DNA of 64,000 bases from Euphorbia lathyris (taxonomy: Eukaryota; Streptophyta; Magnoliopsida; Malpighiales; Euphorbiaceae): NCBI RefSeq assembly GCF_963576675.1, contig NC_088911.1, positions 91,107,256 through 91,171,255 of the forward strand, in the 5' to 3' direction. Both the position numbers and the translations under genes were made by a program. This document shows positions 10,293-22,809 of this stretch, piece by piece; position 1 is the stretch's first letter; each line of letters begins with the position of its first letter. The notes beneath the pieces were generated by a model. That model searched no databases. It was not told the origin of the DNA and worked only from the letters and a program-made list of their open reading frames with translations.

Positions 10293-13200
10293 TCACGTAG
10301 AGTCTATTGCTTCAACATTTTGTCGAGCTAAATACTTTTCTCACCGCTCCTTCTGAAGAAGAAATTTTAGCATGGAAAATCAGTACAAGGTAAGAGCCAT
10401 TATGAACTTAGTATTTGACTAAAATGGGATGAACACGTACCCATTCATCTATTACAAGCCCTTCTTCGACCACACATGGCCCAGTTTCAGGTGGAGGTTT
10501 CTTTTGGGCTTCTATAGCAGCCTCAGCTTCAGCCAACTGGCGCTTAAGTTTTTCCAATGACTTCAAAGAATCAAAAACTCGAAGGTCATTATCTTGGATA
10601 TATTGTGCATACTACAAAAAAATGGAAAAAGAAAAGTAACTCACATGACTAGGTTGCTGCACATCCAAAAAGGTAACCCTTAGTATTCGTTCAACTGTTA
10701 CCTGATCCTTTTGTTCATCAAACTGTAAGACAAAAACTCAATTCTGGTTACCAATGCCTACGCTCTATAAAGAAACATAACAATTATTATCACAAAAAGT
10801 TGTCTCCCATGAACAAGAATTATTATACATGCGTCTATATAAGGAAAGGGTAACAAAAATGTATTCAACAACTATAAGAAAAAGAAAAAGAAAAGCCGTT
10901 TTCAGCAGTCCAAGTTAGTCCTAAATTGAAATGGTTCGACATTTTTCCCATTTTTCATAAGCAGTATTATGACAAAATCCAAGAAATATTGACAACAATT
11001 TCCATCAAATCATTGACCATTAAAGCAGAAGTATAGGACAATGGCTAACAATATATATCAAGTACAAAGACTCTTACCAAACTTCAAAAATAGAGCCATA
11101 CAGAGGCAAATGTTTCTACCAAAACAGAGTGAGCTAAAACATGAACAATCCAGAATCAGACAAACCAACCTCTAATTGATGAATTCACCCAACAATGCAT
11201 ATCACAATTCCTGAGAAACTTCAAAACAAAATACAAGACCATATTTCCTTTTGTAGGAGGAAATATAAAAGAAAAAAGAGAGAGTATCTATAATTTGGGT
11301 TCTATCATAACCATCAGGAATCAAGATGCAGCTATGGATTACTCTAAAACATAAATTTCAAAAAATCATCAAGTAACAGGAAATATATGCTAATAAGAAG
11401 TCCTACTACCTGTCTAGCATGCTTGAGCAACAAAAAAGGTTCATAGATTGTGTCTACAAGATCATGTGGCAAGAGATATAGCAATTGCTTTCTCCTATGT
11501 TCAGCATCCTCAAGTGTATATGGACATTAGTGGTGCATTTGCAGGCAATTCAAGATCATTGAAATAAATACGCAATCACATTTTCCAATAAAAGGTTTTA
11601 ATTGCAAAAAAGTTATTCTCATATTTAGTAAGCTCATTCTATTAAGCTTCCAAGTAAGCAGAAACAGAACTTAAGTAAGAAAATGTCAAGCAGCCCATGC
11701 AAAGTTTGAAAGTTGCATTTAAGTTTATGGAAAGCAAACAATAAACAAAACCAAGAAAATATCAGGATTTCAAACATTTTAACATTAAAAAATAACACAC
11801 AGCAGAGGACTCACCAACTCAGGCATTTATTCGATATCTTCTTTCACCTTCAAACTCATGATCTTAAACTTGACCTTGCTCTTCTGGTCTAAAACTTTTT
11901 CATTGTACTCTGGAAGCTCTATAAACTTGAACACTGACAAATTCAAAAATAAAATAAATGTGAAAAAATAATTTAAACAACAAATAGACAAGACAAATAA
12001 ATTACCATATCCAAACAACCTAAACTTTCATGTGTTGAAACACCTTTCCACATGATTTTGATTTGACAAAATTATTTAAGTTAATCTATGATTAAGAGGC
12101 AATTAAATTTAAGTGCTTTGATTTAATTGTACTAATATGTTTGTTCAATGTTGAGTATAAGTATACATGAAAACAGAGATAAAAAGTAAGACAGGACGAA
12201 GTCAGCATGAGAACACAGCACAAGCTGAGTGGAGTGCAACTCAGCATAATAGAAGAAAAGTCATCTTCAGAACAAATACTTGAAGATGAAGCTGATCAAA
12301 GAAGTTGAGTAGAACGCAACTCAGTATCAAAGAAGAGAAGTCTTTCTCTAAAGCTTGCAGACGAAGCTGACCACAGAAGCTGAGTAAGAATACGACTCAG
12401 AAACAAAGAACAAAAGCAACGTCAATACAGTCAAGCTGAGTGTTCGTCAGGACAGCACGAATGATTCGTTTGCTAGAAGACAAGATCCGACAACTGTCTA
12501 CACCAATAATAGAAACCTTGGAATTACGCATAGAGTCAATTTCGAGATGCATGGGTCAACTGTCCGTTAGCTAAAAGACAAACTGGAACTAGAAGACACA
12601 CCTGCGGGAAGAAGACAAGCCTGACGCCTGTGGAATTCAAACGACAGGATTGGCCTGCAAATCTGAAGCTGACCAGAACAATGTCGTAAGAAAGAGTCGT
12701 TTGAATCCAACGGATAATTTCGGATTCAAATGATTATGTCTTTAGATTTCAACTATAAAAGGACAAGTTCATTCTTGGATCCTTTGCCGATTTTGCCAAG
12801 AAAAATACAAGAGAAAAAGAGAAAAGATACAAAGCACATTCAAACAAGAAAAAGATCTTACACCAAGCTTCCATTTCTATGTAAAAGCTAGATTGATTTT
12901 GTAATCATCTAAAGTGTTCTTCATCTAGAAAGAACAAGTTTGTATCAATTGTAAAATTAAGAGAGTGGTGCTGAGTACTCGGTTTTAACTACTCAGTGGT
13001 AGAGAAATCTAGGTGTTCGGTTATAGCACTTAGTAGGAGTTGAGTAGACGAATAGAGGAAGGTACTCTTGCATATTCAACTGCCTTGTAAACGGTTTGTG
13101 CTCTACCTTTAAAGAGCTCAGTATTGGATTGAAAAAGCCCGGAGGGACTCTAGGGACTGGACGTAGGCGGAGAGGCCGAACCAGGATAAGTCGTGCTGAG

Positions 13201-14727
13201 TAATTTCTAACTCTCTCTCAATATATCTATATATGTGTTGCTTGATTAAATTGCTCAGGATATAAATTATAAAAGCTGACACTGAGTAATCTTGGTGCTG
13301 AGTTGGAAGCTGACCTCAAGTGTTAATTCCCAACTCACAAGTAAAACAGTTCTAGTCAGCATCTGACTAAAGCTGTCTTACACTTCTCGGTCGTGCTGAC
13401 CTAAACTAAGTTAAGTTAATTAAAGAATTATCTTAAGTCAGCATAATTTAAAGAAAAAGTTAAATTAGTTCCTACCCCCCTGGAACTAATCACACGGGAC
13501 CAACAACATGTTCTCTATTGAATAAAACTGAAACTTCTAAGAGATTTTATACAAAAGGGAATGTTACCAGTAGCAATAAGGCTCTCCTCTGGAGCAAGGA
13601 TGCCACCTGGAGGTCGCATGAAACAACTTTTTGACGCAGTTGTTAACTGCAATGTGATAAAGGAAACAATTAAAAATAAGTATCAAACCATCAGATAATA
13701 TAAATTATCAGGTTACAGATTTATCAGATATAAGAAACAAGCATCATTATTGATCACACCATATTATACGTCACTAACATTTTTTATGGAAGGAAAATAA
13801 CAGCGTAAGAAAAAAAATACTAATTTTCCCGCAACCGAGGGAATTGGTGCTAATTTTTTAAAACAATAATAGAACATAAAAAAACTTAATAATTAAAGTC
13901 TAATTAGATTTTATCACATAGGACCTTCCAGCGTCTACATTATTTAAAGCATCAATAAACAGATAAGAACAGAAGTGATGCAATGAAACGCGTTGCCTTT
14001 ATCCTTCCTTTAACCAAAACACAAAGTACAAACCAGTGAAACTACTGTGCAATCCACTAACCGTGTGCAAATGTAATTATCACACTAAATAATTTCTTAA
14101 TTCAAAAGGAATTACCTTGAAAGCAACGTGAGACCTGCTAGTGTTCTTCAACCTGATTGCGCTACTTACCTATTTCCCTGGTTCATCTGCAACACCGCCG
14201 ATAAAAAAATAAACTTCAACCATTTTACAACTTCAAATTGACATAATAAAGTAAAAATGTCACTGGATAACTAATAATTCCTTGATATATGTTGATTTAA
14301 AAAAATAAACATAACGTTGAACTTTCGAATTCCTAATTCATATAAAAATCTGTATCAGCGAAATGATCACTAGAATAATTGGAGTTGACTTAGGAAAAAA
14401 GTCAACGCATGAAGAAGAAGAAATTAAGAAAAATGATGACAACATACAAGGGAAATAAAGGTTATTTGCAGGGTCCAGGTGGAGTCTTCGCCGAGCAGGG
14501 AGAAGAGATCTGGCAACAGACGACACTGTTGTAGGAGATGATGAAGATTTGGAGTTATCCTTTACCTCTACATGTCGGTTACTGCTGTTGGCGTTAAAAT
14601 TATAGCTAAGGTTCTGCGTCTGCATGGTGGAAGAGGAAAAAGAAGAATTGGTCCTGCTATTCCAGAACGGACATATACTAAAGATCTTCTTATCTATATT
14701 AGATTTTTGCCAGTCAGTGACCGCCAT
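10293..14727 (-). pseudogene. VAP/MSP-domain protein (vesicle-associated protein 4-2-like), seven exons, three nonsense codons
   Basis: Exons read by eye on the minus strand: 14448-14727, 14116-14188, 13568-13646, 11815-11933, 10645-10722, 10441-10611, 10293-10352; every intron is GT..AG and all phases join. The N-terminus is Ser-rich, then SSVARSLLPARRRL leads into the MSP domain (LDPANNLYFPYEPGK, TSRSHVAFK, SCFMRPPG.ILAP, KVKFKIMSLKV), then a coiled segment LKSLEKLKRQLAEAEAA and a GLVIDEW tail. This matches the Arabidopsis VAP4-2 type, which binds FFAT-like motifs at ER contact sites; that role is family knowledge. Three stops break it: TAG at 14172-14174 (usual Gln after EPGK), TAA in exon 4 after KVKEDIE (usual Tyr), and TGA at 10341-10343 (Arg position). 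A solo LTR sits in intron 3. Preserved splice sites suggest recent loss. Confidence 0.85.
12033..13505 (+). mobile_element. Solo LTR of the Sirevirus family S, in intron 3 of the VAP relic
   Basis: Begins TGTTGAAACACCTTTCCACA and ends GGGACCAACA. It is the same LTR as 17776-19118 in opposite orientation (similar ends, same gtgctgagta/ctcagt-rich body). Flanking 5-mers are TCATG (12028-12032) and ACATG (13506-13510), four of five identical, as expected of an aged target duplication. No internal domain is present, so it arose by LTR-LTR recombination. Length is 1473 bp against 1343 bp for the other copy. Confidence 0.85.
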
Positions 14728-15499
14728 GGATAACTGTGATTTACACGTCGTTGGGGAGACGATGTTATGAAACGGAAAAGAGAAGGGTAAGATCGGTGAG
14801 GAACGTACAGGGGAATGATGTTAAATTGGTGTTGGTTAACTACTAGAAGGTTGATATTAAATGATGAGAAGAGTAATTAGGTGAAAGTTAATAGAAAGCA
14901 TTTAAGGGATGTCGAGTAGTTTGTTGGCATGTGTTAGTTGGGAAGTTGAGTTATTAATTAAGTGATTAATGACATTCTTTTGTTTCTATAATTATAGTAA
15001 TTAAGAAGAAAATAAAACTAATTGATTGTTACGAGGTTTGAAATTATTCGATCATTTTCCAAAAGTAAACCCCTTTTTAACCTTTTAATAATAACTGAAT
15101 ATGGATAATAGTAATAAGAAGAAGCTAACCCTTTAAGATTAGTATTTGGATGTTCCTTGTGTTTGGTTACCAAAGATGCATGACGTTAACAAATTATTTT
15201 ATTTTATTTGTATACAGATCATAATATTGTATTTAAAATAATTAAGACAGTATATATAATATATATTCCTTTTGTAACCTTCTTTTACTATTATTTAAGT
15301 AATATTTATATTCAGTTAGGAGATAGACACTTTTAAAAAATAAAAAACAAACCCTATTTCATTTAAAAAAAATACATTCATAATACAACAATACAAAAGA
15401 ATGGGAGCGTAGTAGAGTCAAATGTCTGGATATCTTACACGTATGTTAAAGTAGTTCAACACATTGTTATACGTAGAAAAAATTGTGAATACAAGTTAT
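14728..15499. other. 5' flank of the VAP relic, nothing recognised
   Basis: AT-rich. The region next to 14727 would have been the promoter and 5' leader of the VAP gene. No clear TATA element is assigned and no ORF is convincing. Confidence 0.4.
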
Positions 15500-15785
15500 T
15501 CAGTTCATTGATCATGATAAGTCAAGAAATAAAATATAGAATCAAATATCTGAATTAGAATATTGGTTATTTAGTTCATTGACCGTGATAAGTTAATAAA
15601 TGAAATATAAAGATGAATTAGAAAAAAAAAAACAAGGTAATAATAGTTTAATAAGTCAAGAAAGGAAATGTAAAGATGAATTGGAAAGAAGTTAAGAGTA
15701 ATCATAAGTCAATAAGTCAAGAAAGTAAATATAAAAATGAATTAGAAAGAAGTTACAAAGTAATTATAGGTTAATGGAATGTGAT
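15500..15785. repeat. Degenerate tandem repeats (~70 bp unit)
   Basis: Three to four imperfect copies of a unit with agtcaagaaa.taaatataaa, gatgaattagaaa and aagttacaaagtaat. No coding potential. Confidence 0.5.
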
Positions 15786-15836
15786 AAAAGGAAAGCTTAA
15801 CAAGCTAGTTGAGATTCAAATAATAAAAAAGATAGG

Positions 15837-16255
15837 TGTGAAAATGATATCACATCATAAAAAGAAGCCGACAATTAATAAGTGAGTCTTCAAAATGCAT
15901 AACTGTTAAGGTCATGTGATCCAATTACAAGGACATATCTAAAATATATGCTCATGTTCTCCCAAAACACCATGTAGCTTGCATAATGGGAAGCCATGTG
16001 TAAAAGAGCATAAACACGTAGGTCAAATTGCCACGTAGAAATGTACCTAAACATAGGGCACCCTTTTATTATCTCTATAAATAAACATCTCAAAGACCAT
16101 AATTTCTAATCATTATACTTGATCTTAGTATCATCACAGACTTAAGCATCAGAGTAGGGACATCATACTCCAGTCCATCTCTGGCAGTTTGTTGATATCA
16201 TCTAAAATGTCCTCTAAGCACTCTACCAAACTCACATTATAGTTGGAAGACATCA
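15837..16255 (+). mobile_element. Probable decayed gypsy LTR with Met-tRNA-like primer site
   Basis: Possible LTR starting TGTGAAAATG and ending GACATCA, with a TATA-like ctataaataaac at about 16075-16086. Immediately after it, tggtatagtgagcg at 16258 resembles a mutated iMet primer-binding site (tggtatcagagc). No second LTR copy is seen, so the boundaries are inferred. Confidence 0.35.
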
Positions 16256-17402
16256 AGTGGTATAGTGAGCGTGGAACGAACCACACGTTATGACTCAGAT
16301 GAGTAGTTTTATGATCCAGTCAGTCATTCAATCAGTCTCAGACATTCCTACTTCTTCAACTGTTCCAGTAAGAAATTGAGGCATTGTTGATGCAAGTGAT
16401 AATCTACTAGAACCATTGAACATCACTCTAGCATTAGATCACAAGATTGAGGCATGCTTAGTACCCCTTGATCATGAGCATCGTCGATTCGTGGATGAAA
16501 TTATGAAGAAGCTTATATATAATATAGGCTCTGTTCAAGATTATTCTTCGAGCTGAGCATGCCCTGCAGATAGAGGTGGTCCAAGGGGAGCTTAAGGATG
16601 TAAAGAGGCAAACAAAGATGTTGACAAACATGATTCTATTACTTGTTCTATCGGACATCACATCGTCCGTACTTGCCTTCGAAAAAGAAATGTGTTAGAA
16701 GAACCTCAGCACGGTATTGGCAGGGGGACGATATAAAAAGGGAGGACTTCCAGTCTTATACGTCGAAGACGTCATTACCTGCAAACACCTCCAAAACAAT
16801 CTTATCATCTTAAGAATTTTAGATCTTCAAACACACATAGGAGTCTTCGTCATGATTCTACCAATCTCTACTTCGGCGATATGAAGCGAGTCATAAAAAA
16901 CCTTTGAGGCTAAAATCCATGGATCGATGGAACCCTAGATCTGATACAAAACTCAAGGCGGACGAATAATCTTCTCTTAAGGATGATGTATACAACCTTA
17001 TTTGAAAGGAGCTTCGACATGCAATGGTTGATGCTAGAAAGGATTCATGAATACAAGAGATTACAGATGTTGATACTCCTTTGTGTGTGGGAATCATTGA
17101 TAAGATGATGCCGAGGATTTAAATATCTCTTATTAAAATATTATAATGGTATGGCGATCATACTACTCATGTTAAAAAAAGTTCACAAGGCTTTAGAAAC
17201 AACTATAGCAATTGATGCTCCGATGTACAAACTCTTTTCTACTACCTTAAAAAAGTCTGTTGCATATTGGTATGATCATCTTCTTCCAGGTTCCATTCGG
17301 TCATTCAACCAAATGGTGAATGAATTCATAAAACATTTCATTATATCTAGGGGAAGAGCTAGAGGGATCAGGGAGGGTCAGCTAACCCTCCAGCCCACCT
17401 GA
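16256..17402 (+). pseudogene. Decayed Ty3/gypsy gag
   Basis: Only the segment 17151-17402 is open. It has DAPMYKLFSTTLKKSVAYW then a YDHLLPGSIRSFNQMVNEF block and FIKHF, matching the core of the plant retrotransposon gag domain (Pfam Retrotrans_gag). 16260-17150 is a broken stretch with short gag-like patches and many stops. No pol domain follows; the element ends or is lost by about 17402. Confidence 0.6.
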
Positions 17403-17775
17403 AAACCCTTAGGAGGAGTTGGCCAGTGAGCTTCGCCCCTGTGTTGGCCATCGCTAGGAGCCCCTCCAGCTATGGCTAAACGAAGAAGATGATGGGGCTG
17501 AGCTCCATCTTCACCAATTTTTTCTTTATTTTCTCAAAAATTCTAAATCGCAACTTAAACATGAAAGAAAATGAAAAAACAATTGAGATTATGGAATGGG
17601 ATAAATTTATCTTTAACATTTTCAGTCAAGATTAGTTTTACCTATACGTTATCAAAAATTTGAAAAAATTGGTTCGACTTGGACTACTTTTTTTTCAGTT
17701 TTAGCTCAAGCAATTAATATGGACCATATGTATATAAACACATTTTCAGTAAGAATTAAAGTCTTAAGTTGTTTT
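17403..17775. other. Non-coding interval before the Sirevirus
   Basis: No ORF or motif recognised. It ends with the insertion site of element S; the 5 bp next to the LTR are gtttt, whose partner lies beyond the window. Confidence 0.4.
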
Positions 17776-19118
17776 TGTTGGTCCCTTATAACGTAACAAG
17801 TTAGTTCCAAGGGGGGGGATAGGAACTATTTAAAATTTTAGTACGTTAAGGCTGACTTCTTTTTCTTTGAAAAAGGATTACACAGCGCGCTGAGTAAATT
17901 AAGACACTAGCTTAGTCAACTGGTGACTAAGTCAGCTTCTTTCTTTGAGTCAGGAGATAGCACTTGAGTCTATTCCTGAACTCAGATACTCAATACACAC
18001 AACTCAGCGTGACCTCTTTACTTGGTCAGTTTTGTTTAAGCAAGCAATATATATATTAAGGAGTTTAAGGTTAGAAAGATGTTACTCAGCAGATTTATCC
18101 AGGTTCGGCCTCTAAGCCTACGTCCTGTCCCCGGAACACGTTCCGAGCTTTCGAATTCTCTACTGAGCTCTTTAACGGTAGAGCATCAAACCTTTTACAA
18201 CTTAGAAGCTGAGTATAACAAGAGTACCTTCCTCTATACCTCTACTCACTCCTAATCTCTCGCTGAGTACTATAACCGAGTACTCAGCCTCTCCTTTTAA
18301 TCTCTAGAAATGATAAAGATTTGTCTTAAACAACAATTGCTAAGACACCTTAGATGATTGAATAATCACTCTAGACTTTTACACGAAAGATATAGAATTT
18401 GGTGTAAGTATTTGCTTTGCTTTTTCTCACAGAACTTCGAGTAGAATTTTGGTCAGCGTAATGGCTTGATGAAGATCTATGTGTCATGAAGCAACTGAAA
18501 AGGCCCTATTTATAGAGACGTCTGAGGCATCAGTCATTTCGAATTTTGAAATAACCATTGGAGGGAAACAGCTTCATGTCGTTGTCACTCAGTCCTGCTC
18601 AGTGCTCTTGGCCAATCAGATTCAAGTATCTTCTGTCTTCGGTCAGTACTGAGTAGCTTTTAGTCAGTCCGGTAGAATGTCTCTCCATTTATGGTAAGGT
18701 CAACTAGATAGCTTTCTGTGTCTTCTGAACTTTACCCAAAGTAGAAATAGTTTGTCTGGAAGTTGTTCTTGCTCAACTGCTGTCTTGTACTCTTTGTTGA
18801 TACAACTCAGCAGCTTCGTTCCGAAGTTGTTCAACGAAGGTCTCCTCGATCCTTCTTTCGCTGAGCTGCGTTTTGTACACAACGACATCGTTTTGCACAC
18901 GCGGGTCGAGTGGTCTTGATCTGTTTGACTTGGGCTTTGACTTCCGTATTGGGCTTTAAGCCTTTTAGTCTTTATGTCTTATAAACAATTTAACTCAACA
19001 TTGAACAAACACATTAGTGTAATAAATCAAAGCATTTAAACTTAGTGTGTTTAGAATATATTTAATTTTACTTAAATAATTTTGTCAAATCAAAATCATG
19101 TGGAAAGGTGTTTCAACA
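17776..19118 (-). repeat. 3' LTR of Sirevirus S
   Basis: On the plus strand it reads TGTTGGTCCC to GGTGTTTCAACA, that is TG..CA ends on the minus strand. It is homologous to the solo LTR at 12033-13505. It is rich in the pentamers ctcag and tcagc. Length 1343 bp. Confidence 0.9.
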
Positions 19119-19664
19119 AACTCCCCCATTTTGATGTTGGCAAAACTATTCAGCCAAGAACTCAGTGTTGAGCTCCCCCATGATAGTTGTCCTAATATTA
19201 CTTAGCAAACTCCCCCGTCAGGGTTGAGCTACTGACTTAGTTTTACTCTAAACATTTTAAGGTTTAATCGAGTAAGTCTAAGGTCAGTTTTCAGATATAG
19301 GTCAGCTCATGGAACATATTCTATTTTACTCAGTATTAAGCGGAAGATTTAACATTCAGAGAGCGCTGAGTAATCATATTGTTCAATGGGTCTTATGAGA
19401 CAGTGTTTAATAAACATACAAGATAATGTCAAACATTTTATCAGTATAGCATACAATCAACAAGTATATTATAAACAGTAAACACAGTTGATGCATTTGA
19501 AGATACATAGTAACATAATACTCAACATCATATAAAATAACTCAAGTTTGGATAAAAGATGCAAGTATTGTATTGAAATAAAGTAGTCAGCATATACAGC
19601 AAAAAGATAAGCAAAAAGAAACATAGAAACTACAAAGTAATAAACAAACTGAGTTAGCCTAATT
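19119..19664 (-). promoter_or_regulatory. Multiple polypurine tracts and 3' untranslated region of S
   Basis: Plus-strand ctccccc occurs at 19121-19127 (abutting the LTR), about 19173-19179 and 19210-19215, i.e. gggggag on the element strand. Polypurine tracts prime plus-strand DNA synthesis; several of them in a row upstream of the 3' LTR is a recognised Sirevirus signature. The rest of the stretch is AT-rich and non-coding; a 94-codon ORF at 19469-19753 overlaps the real ORF end and is not called. Confidence 0.7.
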
Positions 19665-20729
19665 CTATTTCTTCTTCTTATACTTAGACTGACTACTTCT
19701 AGCAGCCTCCTGCTGAGTTCTAGCTTGTTCTTTCTCCCCCGTTTTGTCAGCATCGGGAGGAGGAGGAATTCTAAAGGAGTCAGTTAAGGCTGCGTTGGTC
19801 AGTAAGGCAGACAACTCCTTAAGCTTGTCGGCACTTTCATTGATGCCGTCGAAGACAGCAACGCCATCATCCAAGACCTCTTTAGGTATACTGAGTTCAG
19901 CTGCGCTGAGCATGCTCAGTATGTAGGCTTGAGACTTACCCACCCAAGTAATTGTATCTGACAGTGCAGCAAAAACTTGATGAAATGTCTTCAGCAAGGC
20001 TGAGTCATAATATTGACGCTGGATATTGTAGTGACGTACATGGGTGAAAGTCTTTTGGGTAGTGACCAGTATCTCATTCTGCTTCATTTGGTCAGTGTCC
20101 ATCCCTTGCTTATTCAAGTTCAGCAAACGAACGGCTTCGCTAATTTGCTCCACCGAGCATTGAGAGTAGGAAGCCAGCTGATGGTTGGTCTTGTTTTGCT
20201 CAGTGTGAAGCTGAGCAAAGAGCATCTTAACTTCAGCAGAAGTTGCATATTGAGTGTTCGCAGTTGACAAGGTCTGGAATTGTCCCTGAAGAGTGTTGAG
20301 ATGTTGAACCGTTGTCAGTTGGAGCTCAGCCAACTTCGTTATTGAGTCCTGCTTGGGCTGTTGTGATTGAATTGAGATCATAACACTTAGCAGATCCTTT
20401 AGTCCTTTAACTTCATTTAAAAACTGAGTGGCTTGGGACAGCTAAGTTGACTCATTATTGGTAGACCCAGCAGTAGGTTCAGCATTTTGATGAAGATTTT
20501 TGATTAATGACTGCACCGAGTTGATTATTTGTCTACCAGACTCGGTGGCATGCAGATAGTTGAGTGATCCTTCATCAGGTTGCCTAGTTTCCTCAGTGTG
20601 ATCAGTTGATGGAGGAGTTGAATTTTTCTCAGTGACGACATGGTCAGTGACTGGAAGGGGATTTACAATCTGCACTTGGTTCTCTTGTAGAGATGATTGA
20701 TTGGCAGGAATGATTGTTGGTGCAGAAGT
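19665..20729 (-). pseudogene. Sirevirus S extra ORF, C-terminal third
   Basis: Continuous frame from the insertion point of element A to a stop after a Lys-rich YKKKK end. Contains a long helical, Gln-rich stretch (ITKLAELQLTTVQHL, QFQTLSTANTQY) likely to form coiled coil. One TAG at 20442-20444 interrupts it. The frame joins exactly with the middle piece once element A and one copy of GAAGT are removed. Function is not known; such post-pol ORFs of Sireviruses are often called env-like, but I see no signal peptide or membrane segment in this piece. Confidence 0.7.
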
Positions 20730-22795
20730 TGAAGGATATTAGGCTAAGATATAGCAGCGGAAATATAAAATTTTTAGCCTACTTCCTTTTAACCATAGGA
20801 TCCGTTAATCGTTATTTCATATAAAGAGGGATAAGAAGAAATACCTTTCGATGATCAATCTACCGTTGCAAACGAAGTGCCCACAACTTCAAAAGAGATG
20901 GAAACTGTTTACCAATCTGCCCCTATCCGAAACAGACCTTCCAGACCTCTAAACGACAATCCCTTCGGTGGAAACGTGGAAGCATATGTCTAGAAGCTAC
21001 TGTCCAAAACACGCGACGATCCGACGGTTCAATCTCCGGGAATCCGCGAAATAGTGAACTGACCTGATGTAGGTGAAGAAACACGAATTTCTCCCTTTTG
21101 TTTGTTTTTCCTTCTTTCATGAACACAGTGAGATTAAGTTAGAATCAATCGTATGAGATGCAATCAAAATAGATTGCCTCTAATTAACCAACACAAGATC
21201 AAAGAGAAAGAAAGATAGATGAAATTAATCGATCGATGGAAGCCGTATGAATTCTTGTCCACGAACTGGGGAGTCGAATTCTCTTTCTCTCTCTAATTGT
21301 CTATTTCGAAAATCACAATAAGGGGAGGGGTTAGGCTTAGTCGAAATTCACTTAGTAGGGGGGTATATATAATAACTTGTATCTAAACCCTAGTTAGATA
21401 GGAATAGGTTACTTAATAGGAATTCAATTCGGAATAGGATTCCCAATTATTATCTTATAATATATCTAATATATCTAGGATAATAATAAATAATCTAATT
21501 GGATAATAATAGGAGTATATTAATCTAATTAAAACTCCTAACTTAATTATCTCTTAATTAATTTAATTCACAAACCTAATCAAATTAGGATTAATGGAAT
21601 TAAAATATTTCCTAACTTATTATATATAAATTTCGGCCTCCCCTAATTAAATGGGTCTTACTGGGCTCATTTGGGCTTCCATCTATTAATGACATCCATC
21701 TCTCTTTTGGTTCCAAGTCTTATGTGTGATCCATTAGGTTCTTACTACTTCTGGCCGTATGCAACTATTAAATTAATTTCTTCAAGAATTATATTTAATC
21801 CTTGCATAACGGAATGATGTACTGAGTATGTTATTGGCAAGTCTGTAATCATTCCCCTAGAGTCCGTTAAGAAGACATGTTGATTCTGTCGTTAACCCTT
21901 CCGTATTAGTTACAGTATAATTCGATCCTTTATCAACTACATCCTTGAACTGAATCTTATGACTATGGGTGATGTCAATTCACATATAGCGAGACGTTCG
22001 TTTTACTTGTATAGGCCGAGTCAACTCAAATAGATAGGTTAAGTGAAATCTATATTTCTTACTCTTAAGCTATCACCTTGCAAGGATTTAGAGTCGAGTC
22101 TTCCACAAGCGATCCTTGGATGTATCTCCCATTAATCGGGAGTGATAAATGTTCAATCCAAGGTATAACTACCCTGACATTACCTCATGTGACACCCAAC
22201 CTTTGCAGTTCACACCCCAGAGTCATCTCTGTTAAGGATCGTGGGACCGCAGGATCAAAGTCTCACATTCAGTAATTCAGGATGACCAATTAACATCCCT
22301 TTGAGTCTGAGGATTAGTTATACCTATTAATACCAATGAGATGAACAGGTGACAAGGATGAATCTACCCATCCTGTTATCTCAAATCGGATCCCCAATCC
22401 TAATGAACGACGTTTCATCGGATCTATGTAACTGTCTAGATATCTATATATATGAAGCTTGTGAGATCAGCTTTCTGTCGGACAGAAGACATTGTTACAT
22501 ACAAGTCTCAACAGTGATATATCAATCCTAAACATATCACTTGACTTGGGGTGGTTTTAAGTTTATTAGTTTATTATAAAGTTTTGTCTCACTTCATGCT
22601 TGTATGAACACTTTATAATCACTTTAAACAAACTTACGGATTTCCTTTTATTAGACTTTATTTAGTGCTTAAAAGGGATTGCCTTTATATAGTTATAAAA
22701 CATATATCTTATTAAAACAAATGATATAAAGAACAATTCATTTACATTAAGTTTGTATCCTAGAACAATTGTCTATAGGACACCAAACCCCAACA
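20730..22795 (-). repeat. 3' LTR of Copia element A
   Basis: 2066 bp, ends tgaaggatattagg on the left and accccaaca on the right. A TATA-like tatatataat near 21365 on the opposite strand reads towards the internal start of transcription. It differs from B's LTRs by about 200 bp of unrelated sequence near 20840-21120. Confidence 0.9.
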
Positions 22796-22809
22796 TACTC
22801 CCACTTGGA
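22796..22809 (-). promoter_or_regulatory. Polypurine tract of element A
   Basis: tactcccactt on the plus strand gives aagtgggagta on the element strand, directly next to the 3' LTR. It would prime second-strand DNA synthesis. Confidence 0.6.

Noticed and set aside
10293..14727. An intact VAP gene
   Set aside because: Three in-frame stops in three exons, with no alternative splice site that avoids all of them.
14338..14727. A 129-codon intronless gene
   Set aside because: It is exon 1 of the VAP relic read on into intron 1; the donor at 14447 and the next exon explain the break.
22078..22275. 65-codon plus-strand ORF conserved in the LTR copies (also 36630-36827 and 61903-62100)
   Set aside because: It is antisense in LTR sequence; conservation reflects LTR homology and there is no motif or sign of coding constraint.
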